DNA of 64,000 bases from Psychromarinibacter sediminicola (GCF_029168335.1 NZ_JARGYC010000021.1:1-64000); one strand, 5' to 3'; counted from the first letter of the stretch, positions 36,839-45,582 are shown. Numbers and translations are program-made. Notes: generated by a model not told the origin, from the sequence alone.

Positions 36839-38308
36839 TCAGCCGCCCATCCGCGATTCGATCCGCTCGACCATGGTGGCCGGGACCATCGGTTCGGCCA
36901 GCTGCGCCAGCACCCGTTCCTTGGCGTCCTCCGGCATCGACTGGTTCGATTCGATGAAGGCCACCAGCCGCGCGCGCCGTTCGCTGGACAGCTCGACCAT
37001 GGCGGAGACGTCCGGCTCGTCGGTCGCGTCAGTGGCGGCCGATGGGTTGCTGGGCCGCACCTTGATGCCCTCGCCCAGCAGCGGCGAGCGTTCCGAGACC
37101 ACGGCGCGGCCCTGCAGCCCCGCGCCCCGCACGATCACGTCGTCGCCCTGCCGGCGCAGCAGCGTGACCTGCGCCACCTCCAGCCGGTCGTCCTCGCCCA
37201 CCACCAGCACGGTGTTCGCGGCGTCCAGCGCGGTGGACGGCAGCACCGCGACGTTGTCGAGCGGCGGCTCCTCGATCCGCACGGTCACGAAGTCGCCGGG
37301 GCGAAAGCCGCGGGTCTGGCCGAGCCGCGCGAAGATCTGCCGCCCGGTCTGGCCGCTGCCGACGGCGGCGCTTTCGCGGCTGATCGTGCCTTCGGTGACG
37401 AGGTTGGTGCCCAGCACGTCGAGCGACACCGCGACGGGCGCCTCGATCAGGTCGCCGTCTTCGTCCAGAAGCCGGGCGTATTCGGTGGTGGAGACACGAA
37501 AGGCGACCTCCAGCAGGTCGGGATCCACCAGGTTCGCGATCTGCTCGTTGTTCTGCACCAGCCGCCCCTCGACGACGGTCACGTCGGACAGGGTGCCGGA
37601 GAACTCGGCGTGAAGCTCGGTATCCTCCAGCGCGCGCTCCGCCTCGGCCAGGGCGATCTTCTGGCGGGCGACGGCGTTCTGCGCCTGGTCCACCCGCGCC
37701 TCGGCATCGGCCAGCGACTGGCGGCGCGACAGCACCGCCTGCTTCGCCGCCGCCTCGGCCAGCGCGGCGGCCTCGACGGACGACTCGGTGCCCAGCCCGC
37801 GCTCCGACAGCGACCGGGCGCGGGCCAGCGCCTGGGTGCGCAGCTGCGCCTGTTCCTCGGCCGAGGCCAGGTCGTCGCGCGCGATCTCCAGCGCCCGGCG
37901 CGCATCGCGCAGCTCGGCCTCCGCCTCGTTCAGATCGGTGCGCGCCACTTCCAGCGCGGCCTCGGCATTGGTCGGGTCGATCCGCAGCAGCAGGTCGCCG
38001 GCCTCGACGGTGCCGCCCTCCTCGAACGCCTCGGCCAGTTCCTCGACCGTGCCCGAGGCCGTCGCCCGCACCTCCAGCGTCCGGCGCGAGCGCACCTCGC
38101 CGAAAGAGGTCATCACCGGCGCCACCGTCTCGGGCGCGTAGGTGACGACGTTGACGGCAAAGACCCGTTCGCGCGCGGGGCGCGACGGCTCTTCCCGGCT
38201 CCAGACGGATTCCAGCGCGCCATAGACCGTCTGCCCGGCATAGGCGAGCAGGCCGAGCGTGACGGACATCAGAAACAGCCCGACCAGAGTGCGACGAAGA
38301 AAACGCAT
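36839..38308 (-). CDS. RND efflux periplasmic adaptor (HlyD/AcrA family)
   Basis: A 489-residue membrane-fusion protein. A single N-terminal anchor (about 6-27) is followed by a lipoyl half-motif (VRATASGTVEELAEAFEEGG), a long alpha-hairpin coiled coil (about 110-210, Ala/Glu/Arg-rich), the second lipoyl half (AEFSGTLSDVTVVEGRLV) and beta-barrel domains. The Ala/Asp-rich tail is longer than usual. It bridges the RND pump encoded immediately downstream to an outer-membrane channel encoded elsewhere. ATG 38308 gives a clean N-terminal anchor; ATG 38341 is possible. Confidence 0.88.
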   Translation of the reverse strand: MRFLRRTLVGLFLMSVTLGLLAYAGQTVYGALESVWSREEPSRPARERVFAVNVVTYAPETVAPVMTSFGEVRSRRTLEVRATASGTVEELAEAFEEGGTVEAGDLLLRIDPTNAEAALEVARTDLNEAEAELRDARRALEIARDDLASAEEQAQLRTQALARARSLSERGLGTESSVEAAALAEAAAKQAVLSRRQSLADAEARVDQAQNAVARQKIALAEAERALEDTELHAEFSGTLSDVTVVEGRLVQNNEQIANLVDPDLLEVAFRVSTTEYARLLDEDGDLIEAPVAVSLDVLGTNLVTEGTISRESAAVGSGQTGRQIFARLGQTRGFRPGDFVTVRIEEPPLDNVAVLPSTALDAANTVLVVGEDDRLEVAQVTLLRRQGDDVIVRGAGLQGRAVVSERSPLLGEGIKVRPSNPSAATDATDEPDVSAMVELSSERRARLVAFIESNQSMPEDAKERVLAQLAEPMVPATMVERIESRMGG

Positions 38309-38490
38309 AACCGCGAGGATCACCTCAGACGTAACAGGCACTTAAGATAGGCGCGGCGCACGAAACCGCCAAGCCACATCGTCGTTACGTGCGAAAGCGC
38401 GTATTCCGTCGAAAAAATGTCGGTGTCCTAAGAAACCCGGGCGCCGCCCCGAACCTTGCCCTGCCCGTGGTGCCACACCAGGCCCGCCCC

Positions 38491-39030
38491 CTACTTCCGC
38501 CGCATATGCTCGTCCAGCCGCGGCATGATCTCGACGAAGTTGCAGGGCGCGTGGCGATAGTCGAACTGCGCCTTCAGGATCTCGTCCCAGGCATCCTTGC
38601 AGGCCCCGGGCGAGCCGGGCAGCGCGAAGAGATAGGTGCCGTGCGCCACCCCGCCGGTCGCCCGGCTCTGCACCGCGCTGGTGCCGATCTTCTGCATCGA
38701 CACCATGGTGAATACGGTCCCGAAAGCGTCGATCTCCTTTTCATAGACGTCGCGATGCGCTTCGACCGTCACGTCGCGGCCGGTCAGCCCGGTGCCGCCG
38801 GTGGAGATCACCGCGTCGATGCCGGGATCGTGGCACCAGCTGCGCAGCTGTCCCGCGATCTCCGCCCGCTCGTCCGGCACGATCTCGCGCGCGGCGACGA
38901 CATGGCCCGCCGCCTCGATCCGCTCGACCAGCACGTTGCCCGACCGGTCGTCGGCCTCGGTCCGTGTGTCCGACACCGTCATCACCGCGATCCGCACCGG
39001 GACGAATTCCTTGCTCTCGTCGATACTCAT
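38491..39030 (-). CDS. moaB: Molybdenum cofactor biosynthesis protein MoaB
   Basis: A 179-residue MoaB/Mog-domain protein that should adenylylate or bind molybdopterin during cofactor synthesis. The signature ISTGGTGLTGRDVTVEA (about 93-109), VMTVSDTR near the N-terminus and LFALPGSPGACKDAWDEIL near 136-154 are typical. It is the last gene of a minus-strand run starting with the uracil-DNA glycosylase; its ATG overlaps the LysE-family stop (ATGA). The 182-bp gap behind it toward the adaptor gene shows no gene. Confidence 0.93.
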   Translation of the reverse strand: MSIDESKEFVPVRIAVMTVSDTRTEADDRSGNVLVERIEAAGHVVAAREIVPDERAEIAGQLRSWCHDPGIDAVISTGGTGLTGRDVTVEAHRDVYEKEIDAFGTVFTMVSMQKIGTSAVQSRATGGVAHGTYLFALPGSPGACKDAWDEILKAQFDYRHAPCNFVEIMPRLDEHMRRK

Positions 39031-39641
39031 GCCCGCTCCATCACTGCCAATCGCACCGCCAGCGCCGCGAAGATGCCCGCACTGACCCATCCGAGACCGC
39101 GCGCGACGCGGCCCGAGCGCGCCAACCGCCGCCCGATCCCGCCGGCGAAGACGCCCGCCAGCCCGTTCACCACGAAGCCGCCCAGCGCCAGCACCGCCGC
39201 GAAGGTCAGGAACTGCGGCAGCACCGCGCCCGCGGGGTCCACGAACTGCGGCACGAAGGCCAGCACGAAGAGGATCACCTTGGGGTTCGTCAGGTTCACC
39301 ACCAGCGCCTCGCGGAACGCCCGCCCCGACCGCTCGGGCACCGCGCCGCGGACCGGCCCCGCGCGCAGGGTCTGCACCGCCAGCCACAGAAGATACGCCA
39401 CCCCCGCCCAGCGGATTGCGTCGAACAGCCAGGGCGACGCCGCCACCAGCGCCCCCAGCCCCAGCCCGGCCAGAAGCCCGTGCGTCAGCACGCCCAGCGC
39501 CACGCCGCCGCTCGCCGCCCAGGCCGCCGCCGGCCCGCGGCGCAGCCCCTGCCCGATGCAGACCATCATGTCCGCCCCCGGCGTCAGGTTCAGCGCCAGC
39601 GCCGCCGGGACGAAGGCCAGAAGGACCAGCGGATCGATCAC
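39027..39641 (-). CDS. LysE-family amino-acid exporter
   Basis: A 204-residue membrane protein with about six helices. The RhtB/LysE start is clear (LALNLTPGADMMVCIGQGLRRG), with the later block NLTNPKVILFVLAFVPQFV. It probably exports an amino acid or homoserine-lactone-like molecule. The start is GTG 39641, forming a GTGA overlap with the metallophosphoesterase stop. The frame stays open further upstream, but the family begins here. Confidence 0.88.
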   Translation of the reverse strand: MIDPLVLLAFVPAALALNLTPGADMMVCIGQGLRRGPAAAWAASGGVALGVLTHGLLAGLGLGALVAASPWLFDAIRWAGVAYLLWLAVQTLRAGPVRGAVPERSGRAFREALVVNLTNPKVILFVLAFVPQFVDPAGAVLPQFLTFAAVLALGGFVVNGLAGVFAGGIGRRLARSGRVARGLGWVSAGIFAALAVRLAVMERA

Positions 39642-40237
39642 GCCGCGACCTCGAACCACACCGGACGCGGGCCGAGGTTCACCACCCGCGTCGTCCCGAT
39701 GGTCCCCTCCTGCCCCCAGCTGTCGTGGATGTGGCCGCAGAGCGCCAGCTTCGGCCGGATCCGCTCGACCGCCTCGCGGATCGCGACCGAGCCCACGGAC
39801 TGCCCGCCCGAGGTCACGTCGGCCACGCCCTTCGGCGGCGAATGCGTCACCAGGATGTCGGCCCCGGCGCAACCCGCCAGCATCGCGGCCGCCTCTTCCT
39901 CCGGCAGATCGCAGGACCACGCCCCGAACGGCGTCACCGGCACGCCATAGCCGAGCCCGAAGATCCGCAGCCCGGCGATATCGCAGCCCTCGCCGTGCAG
40001 CACCTGCGTCCCGGCATGGGCCGCCTCGCGCAGTTCGTCGGCGCTCTCGGCATTGCCCGGCACCGCGACCATCGGCGCGACGATCCCGGTCAGCAGGTTC
40101 ATCGCCTCGGGCAGCGCCTGCCGCATGTTGCAGAAATCGCCCGCCCCGATCACCAGCTCCGCCTCGGCGCTGGCCGCCACGATCGCCTCGGCGCGGCCCC
40201 GCGCGTGGTGCAGATCGGAAAACGCCAGAATCCTCAT
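39638..40237 (-). CDS. Metallophosphoesterase
   Basis: A 199-residue calcineurin-like phosphoesterase. The five metal-binding motifs are visible: FSDLHH (6-11), GAGDF (31-35), VPGNAES (about 58-64), VTHSPPKG (about 128-135) and CGHIHDSWG (about 166-174). It is likely a cytosolic phosphodiesterase or nuclease with a two-metal centre; the substrate cannot be told. It lies 48 bp after the uracil-DNA glycosylase gene and overlaps the LysE gene by 4 bases. Confidence 0.9.
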   Translation of the reverse strand: MRILAFSDLHHARGRAEAIVAASAEAELVIGAGDFCNMRQALPEAMNLLTGIVAPMVAVPGNAESADELREAAHAGTQVLHGEGCDIAGLRIFGLGYGVPVTPFGAWSCDLPEEEAAAMLAGCAGADILVTHSPPKGVADVTSGGQSVGSVAIREAVERIRPKLALCGHIHDSWGQEGTIGTTRVVNLGPRPVWFEVAA

Positions 40238-40285
40238 GCCCCGCCCCCCGGCTTCATCTTGGAAAAAATTCTCAGATTCCGGCGA

Positions 40286-41098
40286 TCACACATCGCGCGG
40301 CCCCCGGAGTTTCGCCTGCAGCATCAACAGGTCGTGCCACGCCTCGCGCTTGGCATGCGGACTGCGCAGCAGGTAGGCCGGGTGGAACATCGGCAGCGCC
40401 GGGCGGCCCAGCACCTCGGTCCAGTGGCCGCGCAGCCGGGTGATCCCCTTGCGGCCCAGAAGCCCCTGGCACGAGATATTGCCCATCAGGACCAGAACCT
40501 CCGGCGCGGCCAGTTCCACGTGACGCGCGACGAAGGGCATCAGCATGCCGATCTCCTCGGCCGTGGGCGCGCGGTTCTGCGGCGGGCGCCAGGGCAGGAT
40601 GTTGGTGATATAGACCGTCCGCTCGGCATCCGGGTGGTCGCGGCCCAGGCCGATGGCGTCGAGCATCCGGTCCAGGAGCCGCCCGGCCCGGCCGACAAAG
40701 GGTTTACCCTGGATGTCCTCGTCGCGTCCCGGCGCCTCGCCGATGATCATCACCCGGGCCACCGGGTTGCCGTCGGAGAAGACGGTGTTCCGCGCGCCCC
40801 GCTTCAGCTCGCAGAAGTCGTAGGCCGCGATCGCGTCGCGCAGCGCCTCCAGCGTCTCCGCCCCCGCCGCCGCGGCGCGGGCCGCCGCCACCGGGTCCTC
40901 GGCCGTGACCTGAGGGGGCGCCGGTGCGGGCCCGGCCGCCGGTTCGGGGGGCGGCGGCGCGGGGGCCGGCTCGGGCGCTGCCTTCGCCGCCTCGTAGCGG
41001 TTCTGCGGCGTCTCGCAGATGGCCTCGGTCACGCCCAGTTCGACCTGCCATTCCAGAAGCGCCCGCAGCGCGTTATGATCGAGCGATTCCACCTGCAT
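40286..41098 (-). CDS. Family-4-like uracil-DNA glycosylase, apparently without Fe-S cluster
   Basis: A 270-residue repair enzyme that should excise uracil from DNA. The N-terminal 90 residues are Pro/Ala-rich and probably flexible. Catalytic motif 1 is GEAPGRDED (120-128), and motif 2 is HPAYLLR (239-245). In family-4 enzymes four Cys bind [4Fe-4S]. Here only Cys96 is kept (YDFCELKRG); the other positions read Tyr93, Trp170 (ILPWRPPQNR) and Leu186 (EEIGMLMP). The cluster is therefore probably absent, as I recall for some alphaproteobacterial relatives. First gene of the udg-phosphoesterase-lysE-moaB run. Confidence 0.85.
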   Translation of the reverse strand: MQVESLDHNALRALLEWQVELGVTEAICETPQNRYEAAKAAPEPAPAPPPPEPAAGPAPAPPQVTAEDPVAAARAAAAGAETLEALRDAIAAYDFCELKRGARNTVFSDGNPVARVMIIGEAPGRDEDIQGKPFVGRAGRLLDRMLDAIGLGRDHPDAERTVYITNILPWRPPQNRAPTAEEIGMLMPFVARHVELAAPEVLVLMGNISCQGLLGRKGITRLRGHWTEVLGRPALPMFHPAYLLRSPHAKREAWHDLLMLQAKLRGPRDV

Positions 41099-41213
41099 GG
41101 CGCCATGCTAACGCGGATCGGCGGGGGCGGAAACGGCCCGCGGGGGAACAGGGACCGGCAATGCAACGTTGAACCTGTGCGACGGCACATCACGGCAGGA
41201 AAGGACCCCAAGG

Positions 41214-41573
41214 ATGATCGCGATCCGCTACATCGTCCGGGACGCAGAGACCGCGGCCGAGTTCTACAGGAGCTATCTCGAGTTCGACCAGGACACGACA
41301 TCGCCCGGATTCGCGAAACTGACCCGGGGCGACCTGACGCTCGTGCTGAGCGAACCGGGCGCCGGCGGCGGCGGCAATGCCGGCGGCACGCCCGAGCCGG
41401 GCGGCTGGAACCGGTTCCTGCTGCAGACCGACGACCTCGACGGCGTCGTGAAGCGGCTGCACCAGTTCGGGGCGCAGTTCCGCGGCGACGTCACCGAAGG
41501 CAAGGGCGGCCGGCAAGTGGTGGTCGAAGATCCCTCGGGCAACCCGATCGAGCTGTTCGAGCCGTTCGCCTGA
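41214..41573 (+). CDS. VOC-superfamily (glyoxalase-like) protein
   Basis: A 119-residue protein with the paired beta-alpha-beta-beta-beta units of the vicinal-oxygen-chelate fold: IRYIVRDAETAAEFYRSYLEF at the start and GGRQVVVEDPSGNPIELFEPF at the end, whose Glu is a usual metal ligand. Possible roles include glyoxalase, dioxygenase or antibiotic-binding protein; the sequence cannot decide. ATG 41214 follows AAAGGACCCCAAGG. It lies 68 bp upstream of pyrB on the same strand. Confidence 0.8.
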   Translation: MIAIRYIVRDAETAAEFYRSYLEFDQDTTSPGFAKLTRGDLTLVLSEPGAGGGGNAGGTPEPGGWNRFLLQTDDLDGVVKRLHQFGAQFRGDVTEGKGGRQVVVEDPSGNPIELFEPFA

Positions 41574-41641
41574 CCGGCCCCGCGCCTTGCCGCGGCGGCC
41601 CCGGCTTTCTATAAGGCGCCAGAGCATCGCCGGGGCGCCGC

Positions 41642-42598
41642 ATGACCTTTCACCAGAAACACCTCCTCGGGATCGAGGGCCTGCACCCCGAGGAAATCCG
41701 CACGCTCTTGGACCTGTCGGAAACCTATGTCGACCTGAACCGCGCCGCGTCCAAGCATTCCGACGTGCTGGCGGGACTCACCCAGATCAACATGTTCTTC
41801 GAGGCGTCGACCCGCACCCAGGCGTCGTTCGAGATCGCGGGGATGCGGCTGGGTGCCGACGTGATGAACATGGCGATGCAGGCCTCGTCGATCAAAAAGG
41901 GCGAGACGCTGATCGACACGGCGCTGACCCTGAATGCCATGCATCCCGACCTTCTGGTGGTCCGCCACCCGCATTCCGGCGCGGTGAACCTCCTGGCCGA
42001 GAAGGTGAACGCCGCCGTGCTGAACGCCGGCGACGGGCGGCACGAACATCCGACGCAGGCGCTCCTGGATGCGCTGACGATCCGCTACGCCAAGGGCCGG
42101 CTGCACCGGCTGAGCGTGGCGATCTGCGGCGACATCGCGCATTCCCGCGTCGCGCGCTCGAACATCCTGCTTCTGGGCAAGATGGAGAACCGCGTGCGGC
42201 TGATCGGGCCGCCCACGCTGATGCCCTCGAAGATCGAGGAATTCGGCGTCGAAGTGTTCGACGACATGGAAGAGGGCCTGCGCGACGCCGACGTGGTGAT
42301 GATGCTGCGGCTGCAGCGCGAGCGGATGGACGGCGGGTTCATTCCCTCGGAGCGCGAGTACTACCACCGCTACGGGCTGGACGCCGAGAAGCTGGCCTTC
42401 GCCAAACCGGACGCCATCGTGATGCATCCCGGCCCGATGAACCGCGGCGTGGAGATCGACGGAACCATCGCCGACGACATCAACCGCTCGGTCATCCAGG
42501 ACCAGGTCGAGATGGGCGTGGCCGTGCGCATGGCGGCGATGGATCTTCTGGCGCGCAACCTGCGCGCGGCGCGGGAACGGGAGAGGGCCGATGCCTGA
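41642..42598 (+). CDS. pyrB: Aspartate carbamoyltransferase, catalytic subunit
   Basis: PyrB condenses carbamoyl phosphate with aspartate, the first committed pyrimidine step. The 318-residue protein has the carbamoyl-phosphate motif [12 protein letters not shown] (about 51-62), [12 protein letters not shown] (about 136-147) and the aspartate-side [10 protein letters not shown] and [11 protein letters not shown] blocks. No regulatory pyrI is present; instead an inactive-type dihydroorotase (44232-45512) follows in the cluster, as in dodecameric ATCase/pseudo-DHOase systems. The last 8 bases overlap the next gene. Confidence 0.96.
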   Translation: MTFHQKHLLGIEGLHPEEIRTLLDLSETYVDLNRAASKHSDVLAGLTQINMFFEASTRTQASFEIAGMRLGADVMNMAMQASSIKKGETLIDTALTLNAMHPDLLVVRHPHSGAVNLLAEKVNAAVLNAGDGRHEHPTQALLDALTIRYAKGRLHRLSVAICGDIAHSRVARSNILLLGKMENRVRLIGPPTLMPSKIEEFGVEVFDDMEEGLRDADVVMMLRLQRERMDGGFIPSEREYYHRYGLDAEKLAFAKPDAIVMHPGPMNRGVEIDGTIADDINRSVIQDQVEMGVAVRMAAMDLLARNLRAARERERADA

Positions 42599-43046
42599 CG
42601 GCGGCAACAGCACCCCCGCGGCCCCGCTGCGCGAGGACGAGGAGGTGCTGCACAGGTTCCACGCCGACCGCGCGGCCTATCTGCGCGACAATGCCTGGAT
42701 GGCGGCCATCGCCATGGCGGGCGGGATGCTGGTGCTCTGGCTGATGGGCAACCCGCATGTCTGGACCGGCGCCGTGGGCGGTCTGGCGGCGATCGGGCTG
42801 CGCGGCTGGTACATGGCGTCCGAGGAGCTCGCCGCGCGCTGGGACCTGACCGACCGCCGCCTGCTGGGCCCCGGCGGGCGCGTCGTGCGGCTGGCCGAGA
42901 TCGTGAAGCTCCGGACCCTGGCAAGTACCGTGCAGGTGGTCACCGCCGCCGGCGACAAGCACCTCCTGAAGTACCAGGGCGACCGCGACGAGACGCTGCG
43001 TCGCCTGCGCGCCGCCGTCGCCCGCGCCGGAGGACAGGCCGAATGA
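42591..43046 (+). CDS. Small membrane protein (PH-like) in the pyr cluster
   Basis: A 151-residue protein. Two hydrophobic segments (about 38-53 and 58-73) are followed by a C-terminal basic domain of PH/bPH2-like pattern ([24 protein letters not shown], then [20 protein letters not shown]). It overlaps pyrB by 8 bases and the next gene by 4, so it is tightly built into the pyr operon. Function unknown; similar 'LTDRR' PH-like proteins occur as YdbS/YdbT-type membrane proteins. Confidence 0.72.
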   Translation: MPDGGNSTPAAPLREDEEVLHRFHADRAAYLRDNAWMAAIAMAGGMLVLWLMGNPHVWTGAVGGLAAIGLRGWYMASEELAARWDLTDRRLLGPGGRVVRLAEIVKLRTLASTVQVVTAAGDKHLLKYQGDRDETLRRLRAAVARAGGQAE

Positions 43047-43606
43047 TCGACCCGCTGCAGATCCCCGCCGGCGAGCGCGAGGTGGTCCGTGTCTTCGCGC
43101 TGGATCTGTCCGCCACCGAGGCGGAGGCGCTGGCCGAATCGCCGCAGTCCAACGGCGCGCCCTCGCCGCTGGCGCAGCTTCTGGGGATCGACCACCTGGA
43201 GCGCGATCATGTCGAGATCTTCCCCGCCTCCGACCTGACCGGCGTGGGCCTGCCCGGCTACCTGACCGAGGGGCTGGGGATCGACGAGGTGGACGTGGAG
43301 GTCGACCGCGAGAAGCTGGAGGCCGAGACCGGTTACATCGTGATCCTGCATTCGCGCGCCTTCGGCGGGGTCAAGACCCGGCTGACCCCCGAGACGCCGC
43401 TGCACCTGCTGGGCGTCTATCGCCTCGCCCAGCCGGCGACGCCCGGCCCGATGCCGAAGGCGGATGCCGGGGCCGAGGCCGAGCCGGCCGCGCCTTTGCA
43501 ATCCCCGCCGCCCCGCCTGCCCCGGACGCTGGCCCTGATCGTCCTGCTGGCTGCCGCCGTCCTCGCCCTCGGGCTCGCCTATCTGTTCGGCGGGCGCGGA
43601 CCCTGA
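43043..43606 (+). CDS. Tail-anchored protein of unknown function in the pyr cluster
   Basis: A 187-residue protein with a soluble acidic N-terminal part (about 1-155), a Pro/Ala-rich linker and one C-terminal membrane helix (LPRTLALIVLLAAAVLALGLAYLFGG, split around residues 159-184) with no signal peptide. This is a tail-anchored layout. I recognise no named domain. It starts in an ATGA overlap with the preceding gene and ends 25 bp before the next PH-like gene. Confidence 0.7.
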   Translation: MIDPLQIPAGEREVVRVFALDLSATEAEALAESPQSNGAPSPLAQLLGIDHLERDHVEIFPASDLTGVGLPGYLTEGLGIDEVDVEVDREKLEAETGYIVILHSRAFGGVKTRLTPETPLHLLGVYRLAQPATPGPMPKADAGAEAEPAAPLQSPPPRLPRTLALIVLLAAAVLALGLAYLFGGRGP

Positions 43607-43631
43607 CACCCATGCGCACGGACCCGAAGAC

Positions 43632-44222
43632 ATGAGCGACCTGTCCGACGACGCCCCGGTCCCCGCCCGCGACGCCCCGGTCGACAAGACCGCGGCCGAC
43701 CCGGTCCCCGCCGGCTGGGAGGGCATCCTGGACGCGGGCGAGCGCATCCTGTGGCAGGGGCGCCCCGGCACCTCGGTGGTCTGGAAGGCGTCGCATATCC
43801 TCACCTCGCTGTTCGGCGTGGTCTTCGCGGGCTTCGCCGTCTTCTGGATGGTCATGGCCTCGCAGGCGCCGGGCGGGTTCTGGATGTTCGGGCTGATCCA
43901 CTTCGCCGTCGGCGTCGGCCTCGCCATCGGCCCGCCGGTCTGGTCCGCCTGGACGCGCCGGCACACCTGGTACACGCTGACCGATCGCCGCGCCTTCATC
44001 GCCACCGACCTGCCCCTGCAGGGCCGCAAGCTGAAGAGCTACGAGATCGGCCCGGACACCACGATCGACTACGAGGCGGGCGAGCGCAGCAACATCTATT
44101 TCGCCCACGAGTACAAGCGCACCAAGAACGGCTCGCGCCGCGTGCCCATCGGCTTCGAGCGCATCCCGGACGGGGCCGAGGTCTATCGGCTGATCCGGCA
44201 GGTGCAGTCCCGCAAGGCCTGA
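43632..44222 (+). CDS. PH-domain membrane protein in the pyr cluster
   Basis: A 196-residue protein: an acidic N-terminus, two membrane helices (about 55-76 and 82-103), then a bacterial PH-like domain with HTWYTLTDRRAFIATDLP and SNIYFAHEYKRTKNGSRRVPIGF. Together with the PH-like protein at 42591 this gives two related membrane proteins in one pyrimidine operon. Such bPH2 proteins have no settled function. Ten base pairs separate it from the dihydroorotase-like gene. Confidence 0.72.
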   Translation: MSDLSDDAPVPARDAPVDKTAADPVPAGWEGILDAGERILWQGRPGTSVVWKASHILTSLFGVVFAGFAVFWMVMASQAPGGFWMFGLIHFAVGVGLAIGPPVWSAWTRRHTWYTLTDRRAFIATDLPLQGRKLKSYEIGPDTTIDYEAGERSNIYFAHEYKRTKNGSRRVPIGFERIPDGAEVYRLIRQVQSRKA

Positions 44223-44231
44223 AGGAAAGAC

Positions 44232-45512
44232 ATGAGCGACACGCTCCTCACCAACGCCCGGCTGATCGACCCCGAGGCCGGAACGGAAACCGACGGCGCG
44301 CTGCTGATCTCCGGCGGGCTCATCGCGCGGGTTTTCGCGGGGCCGCCGCCGGCAGATACGGGCGCCGCGGTCGTCGACTGCCGCGGCAAATGCCTCGCCC
44401 CCGGGATCGTCGATCTCGGCGTGAAGATCTGCGAACCCGGCGAACGCCACAAGGAAAGCTTCCGCTCCGCCGGCCGGGCGGCCGCGGCGGGCGGCGTGAC
44501 CACGATGATCACCCGCCCCGACACGCTGCCGGCCATCGACTCGCCCGAGCAGCTGGAATTCGTCTCGCGCCGCGCGGCCGAGGCGGCGCCGGTGCGCATC
44601 CACCCGATGGCCGCGCTGACCAAGGGCCGGCAGGGGCGCGAGATGGTCGAGATCGGGTTTCTGCAGGACGCGGGCGCCGTGGCCTTCACCGACGCCGACG
44701 CGGTCGTGACCGACACCAAGGTGTTCTCGCGCTGCCTGACCTATGCCCGGGCGCTCGGCGCGCTGGTGATCGCGCATCCGCAGGAGCCGGGGCTGACCGG
44801 GGGCGCGGCCGCGACCTCGGGCAAGTTCGCCTCGCTGCGCGGCATTCCCGCCGTCTCGCCGATGGCCGAGCGGATGGGGCTGGAGCGCGACCTCGCGCTG
44901 GTGGAGATGACGCGCGCCCGCTACCACGCCGACAACCTGTCCACCGCCGCGGCCCTGCCCGCGCTGGAGCGGGCCAAGGCGGCGGGGCTGGACGTGACCG
45001 CGGGCGTCAACGTGCATCACCTGACGCTGAACGCGCTGGACGTGGGCGACTACCGCACCTTCTTCAAGATCAAGCCGCCGCTCCGGGACGAGGATGACCG
45101 GCTGGCGATGATCGAGGCGGTGGGCGCGGGGCTGATCGACGTGATCTCCTCGATGCACACGCCGCAGGACGAGGAATCCAAGCGCCTGCCCTTCGAGGAG
45201 GCGGCCTCCGGCGCGGTCGCGCTGCAGACCCTGCTGCCCGCCGCGCTGCGGCTGTACCACGCCGGGCAGCTCACGCTGCCGCAGCTGTTCCGGGCGATGG
45301 CGTTGACCCCGGCGCAGCGGCTGGGCCTGCCGGCCGGGCGCCTGTCCGAGAGCGCCCCGGCGGACCTCGTGCTGTTCGATCCCGACGCCCCGTTCGTGCT
45401 GGACCGGTTCAAGCTGGAGTCGAAGTCAAAGAACACGCCGTTCGACGGGGCGCGGATGGAGGGCAAGGTGTTGAAGACCTGGGTCGGCGGGCGCGAGGTG
45501 TTCGCCGCCTGA
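44232..45512 (+). CDS. pyrX: Dihydroorotase homologue lacking the metal site (pseudo-DHOase)
   Basis: A 426-residue class-I dihydroorotase fold. The family frame is clear (CEPGERHKESFRSAGRAAAAGG, SGKFASLRGIPAVSP, KSKNTPFDGARMEGKV). The zinc His-x-His expected after PGIVD is replaced: DLGVKICEPG, with Gly63 and Lys65. The catalytic Asp of the usual DVIATDHAP motif is Met308 (DVISSMHTPQ). His182 and His262/263 remain. It is probably inactive and structural, holding PyrB in a large complex, as known for the P. putida PyrC' protein. A true dihydroorotase must be elsewhere. Last gene of the pyr cluster; three hairpins follow. Confidence 0.85.
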   Translation: MSDTLLTNARLIDPEAGTETDGALLISGGLIARVFAGPPPADTGAAVVDCRGKCLAPGIVDLGVKICEPGERHKESFRSAGRAAAAGGVTTMITRPDTLPAIDSPEQLEFVSRRAAEAAPVRIHPMAALTKGRQGREMVEIGFLQDAGAVAFTDADAVVTDTKVFSRCLTYARALGALVIAHPQEPGLTGGAAATSGKFASLRGIPAVSPMAERMGLERDLALVEMTRARYHADNLSTAAALPALERAKAAGLDVTAGVNVHHLTLNALDVGDYRTFFKIKPPLRDEDDRLAMIEAVGAGLIDVISSMHTPQDEESKRLPFEEAASGAVALQTLLPAALRLYHAGQLTLPQLFRAMALTPAQRLGLPAGRLSESAPADLVLFDPDAPFVLDRFKLESKSKNTPFDGARMEGKVLKTWVGGREVFAA

Positions 45513-45582
45513 CCGTTCTCCTTGAAAGAGAACGGCCCGGATCGTTACCAACGATCCGGATCGGAATATTTCAAATATTCCG
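45513..45582. repeat. Three tandem perfect hairpins after the pyr cluster
   Basis: Hairpin 1: CCGTTCTC / GAGAACGG with 7-nt loop (45513-45535). Hairpin 2: CCGGATCGTT / AACGATCCGG with ACC loop (45537-45559). Hairpin 3: CGGAATATTT / AAATATTCCG with a single-base loop (45562-45582). They start immediately after the stop codon and end 6 bp before the stop of the convergent glycosylase gene. The stems have different sequences but abut one another. A bidirectional terminator is the simplest reading. Confidence 0.75.

Noticed and set aside
33666-37613. 1315-codon open frame opposite the RND pump
   Set aside because: It is antisense to a clearly conserved transporter and its translation is low-complexity His/Arg/Asp-rich, so it is a GC-skew artefact.
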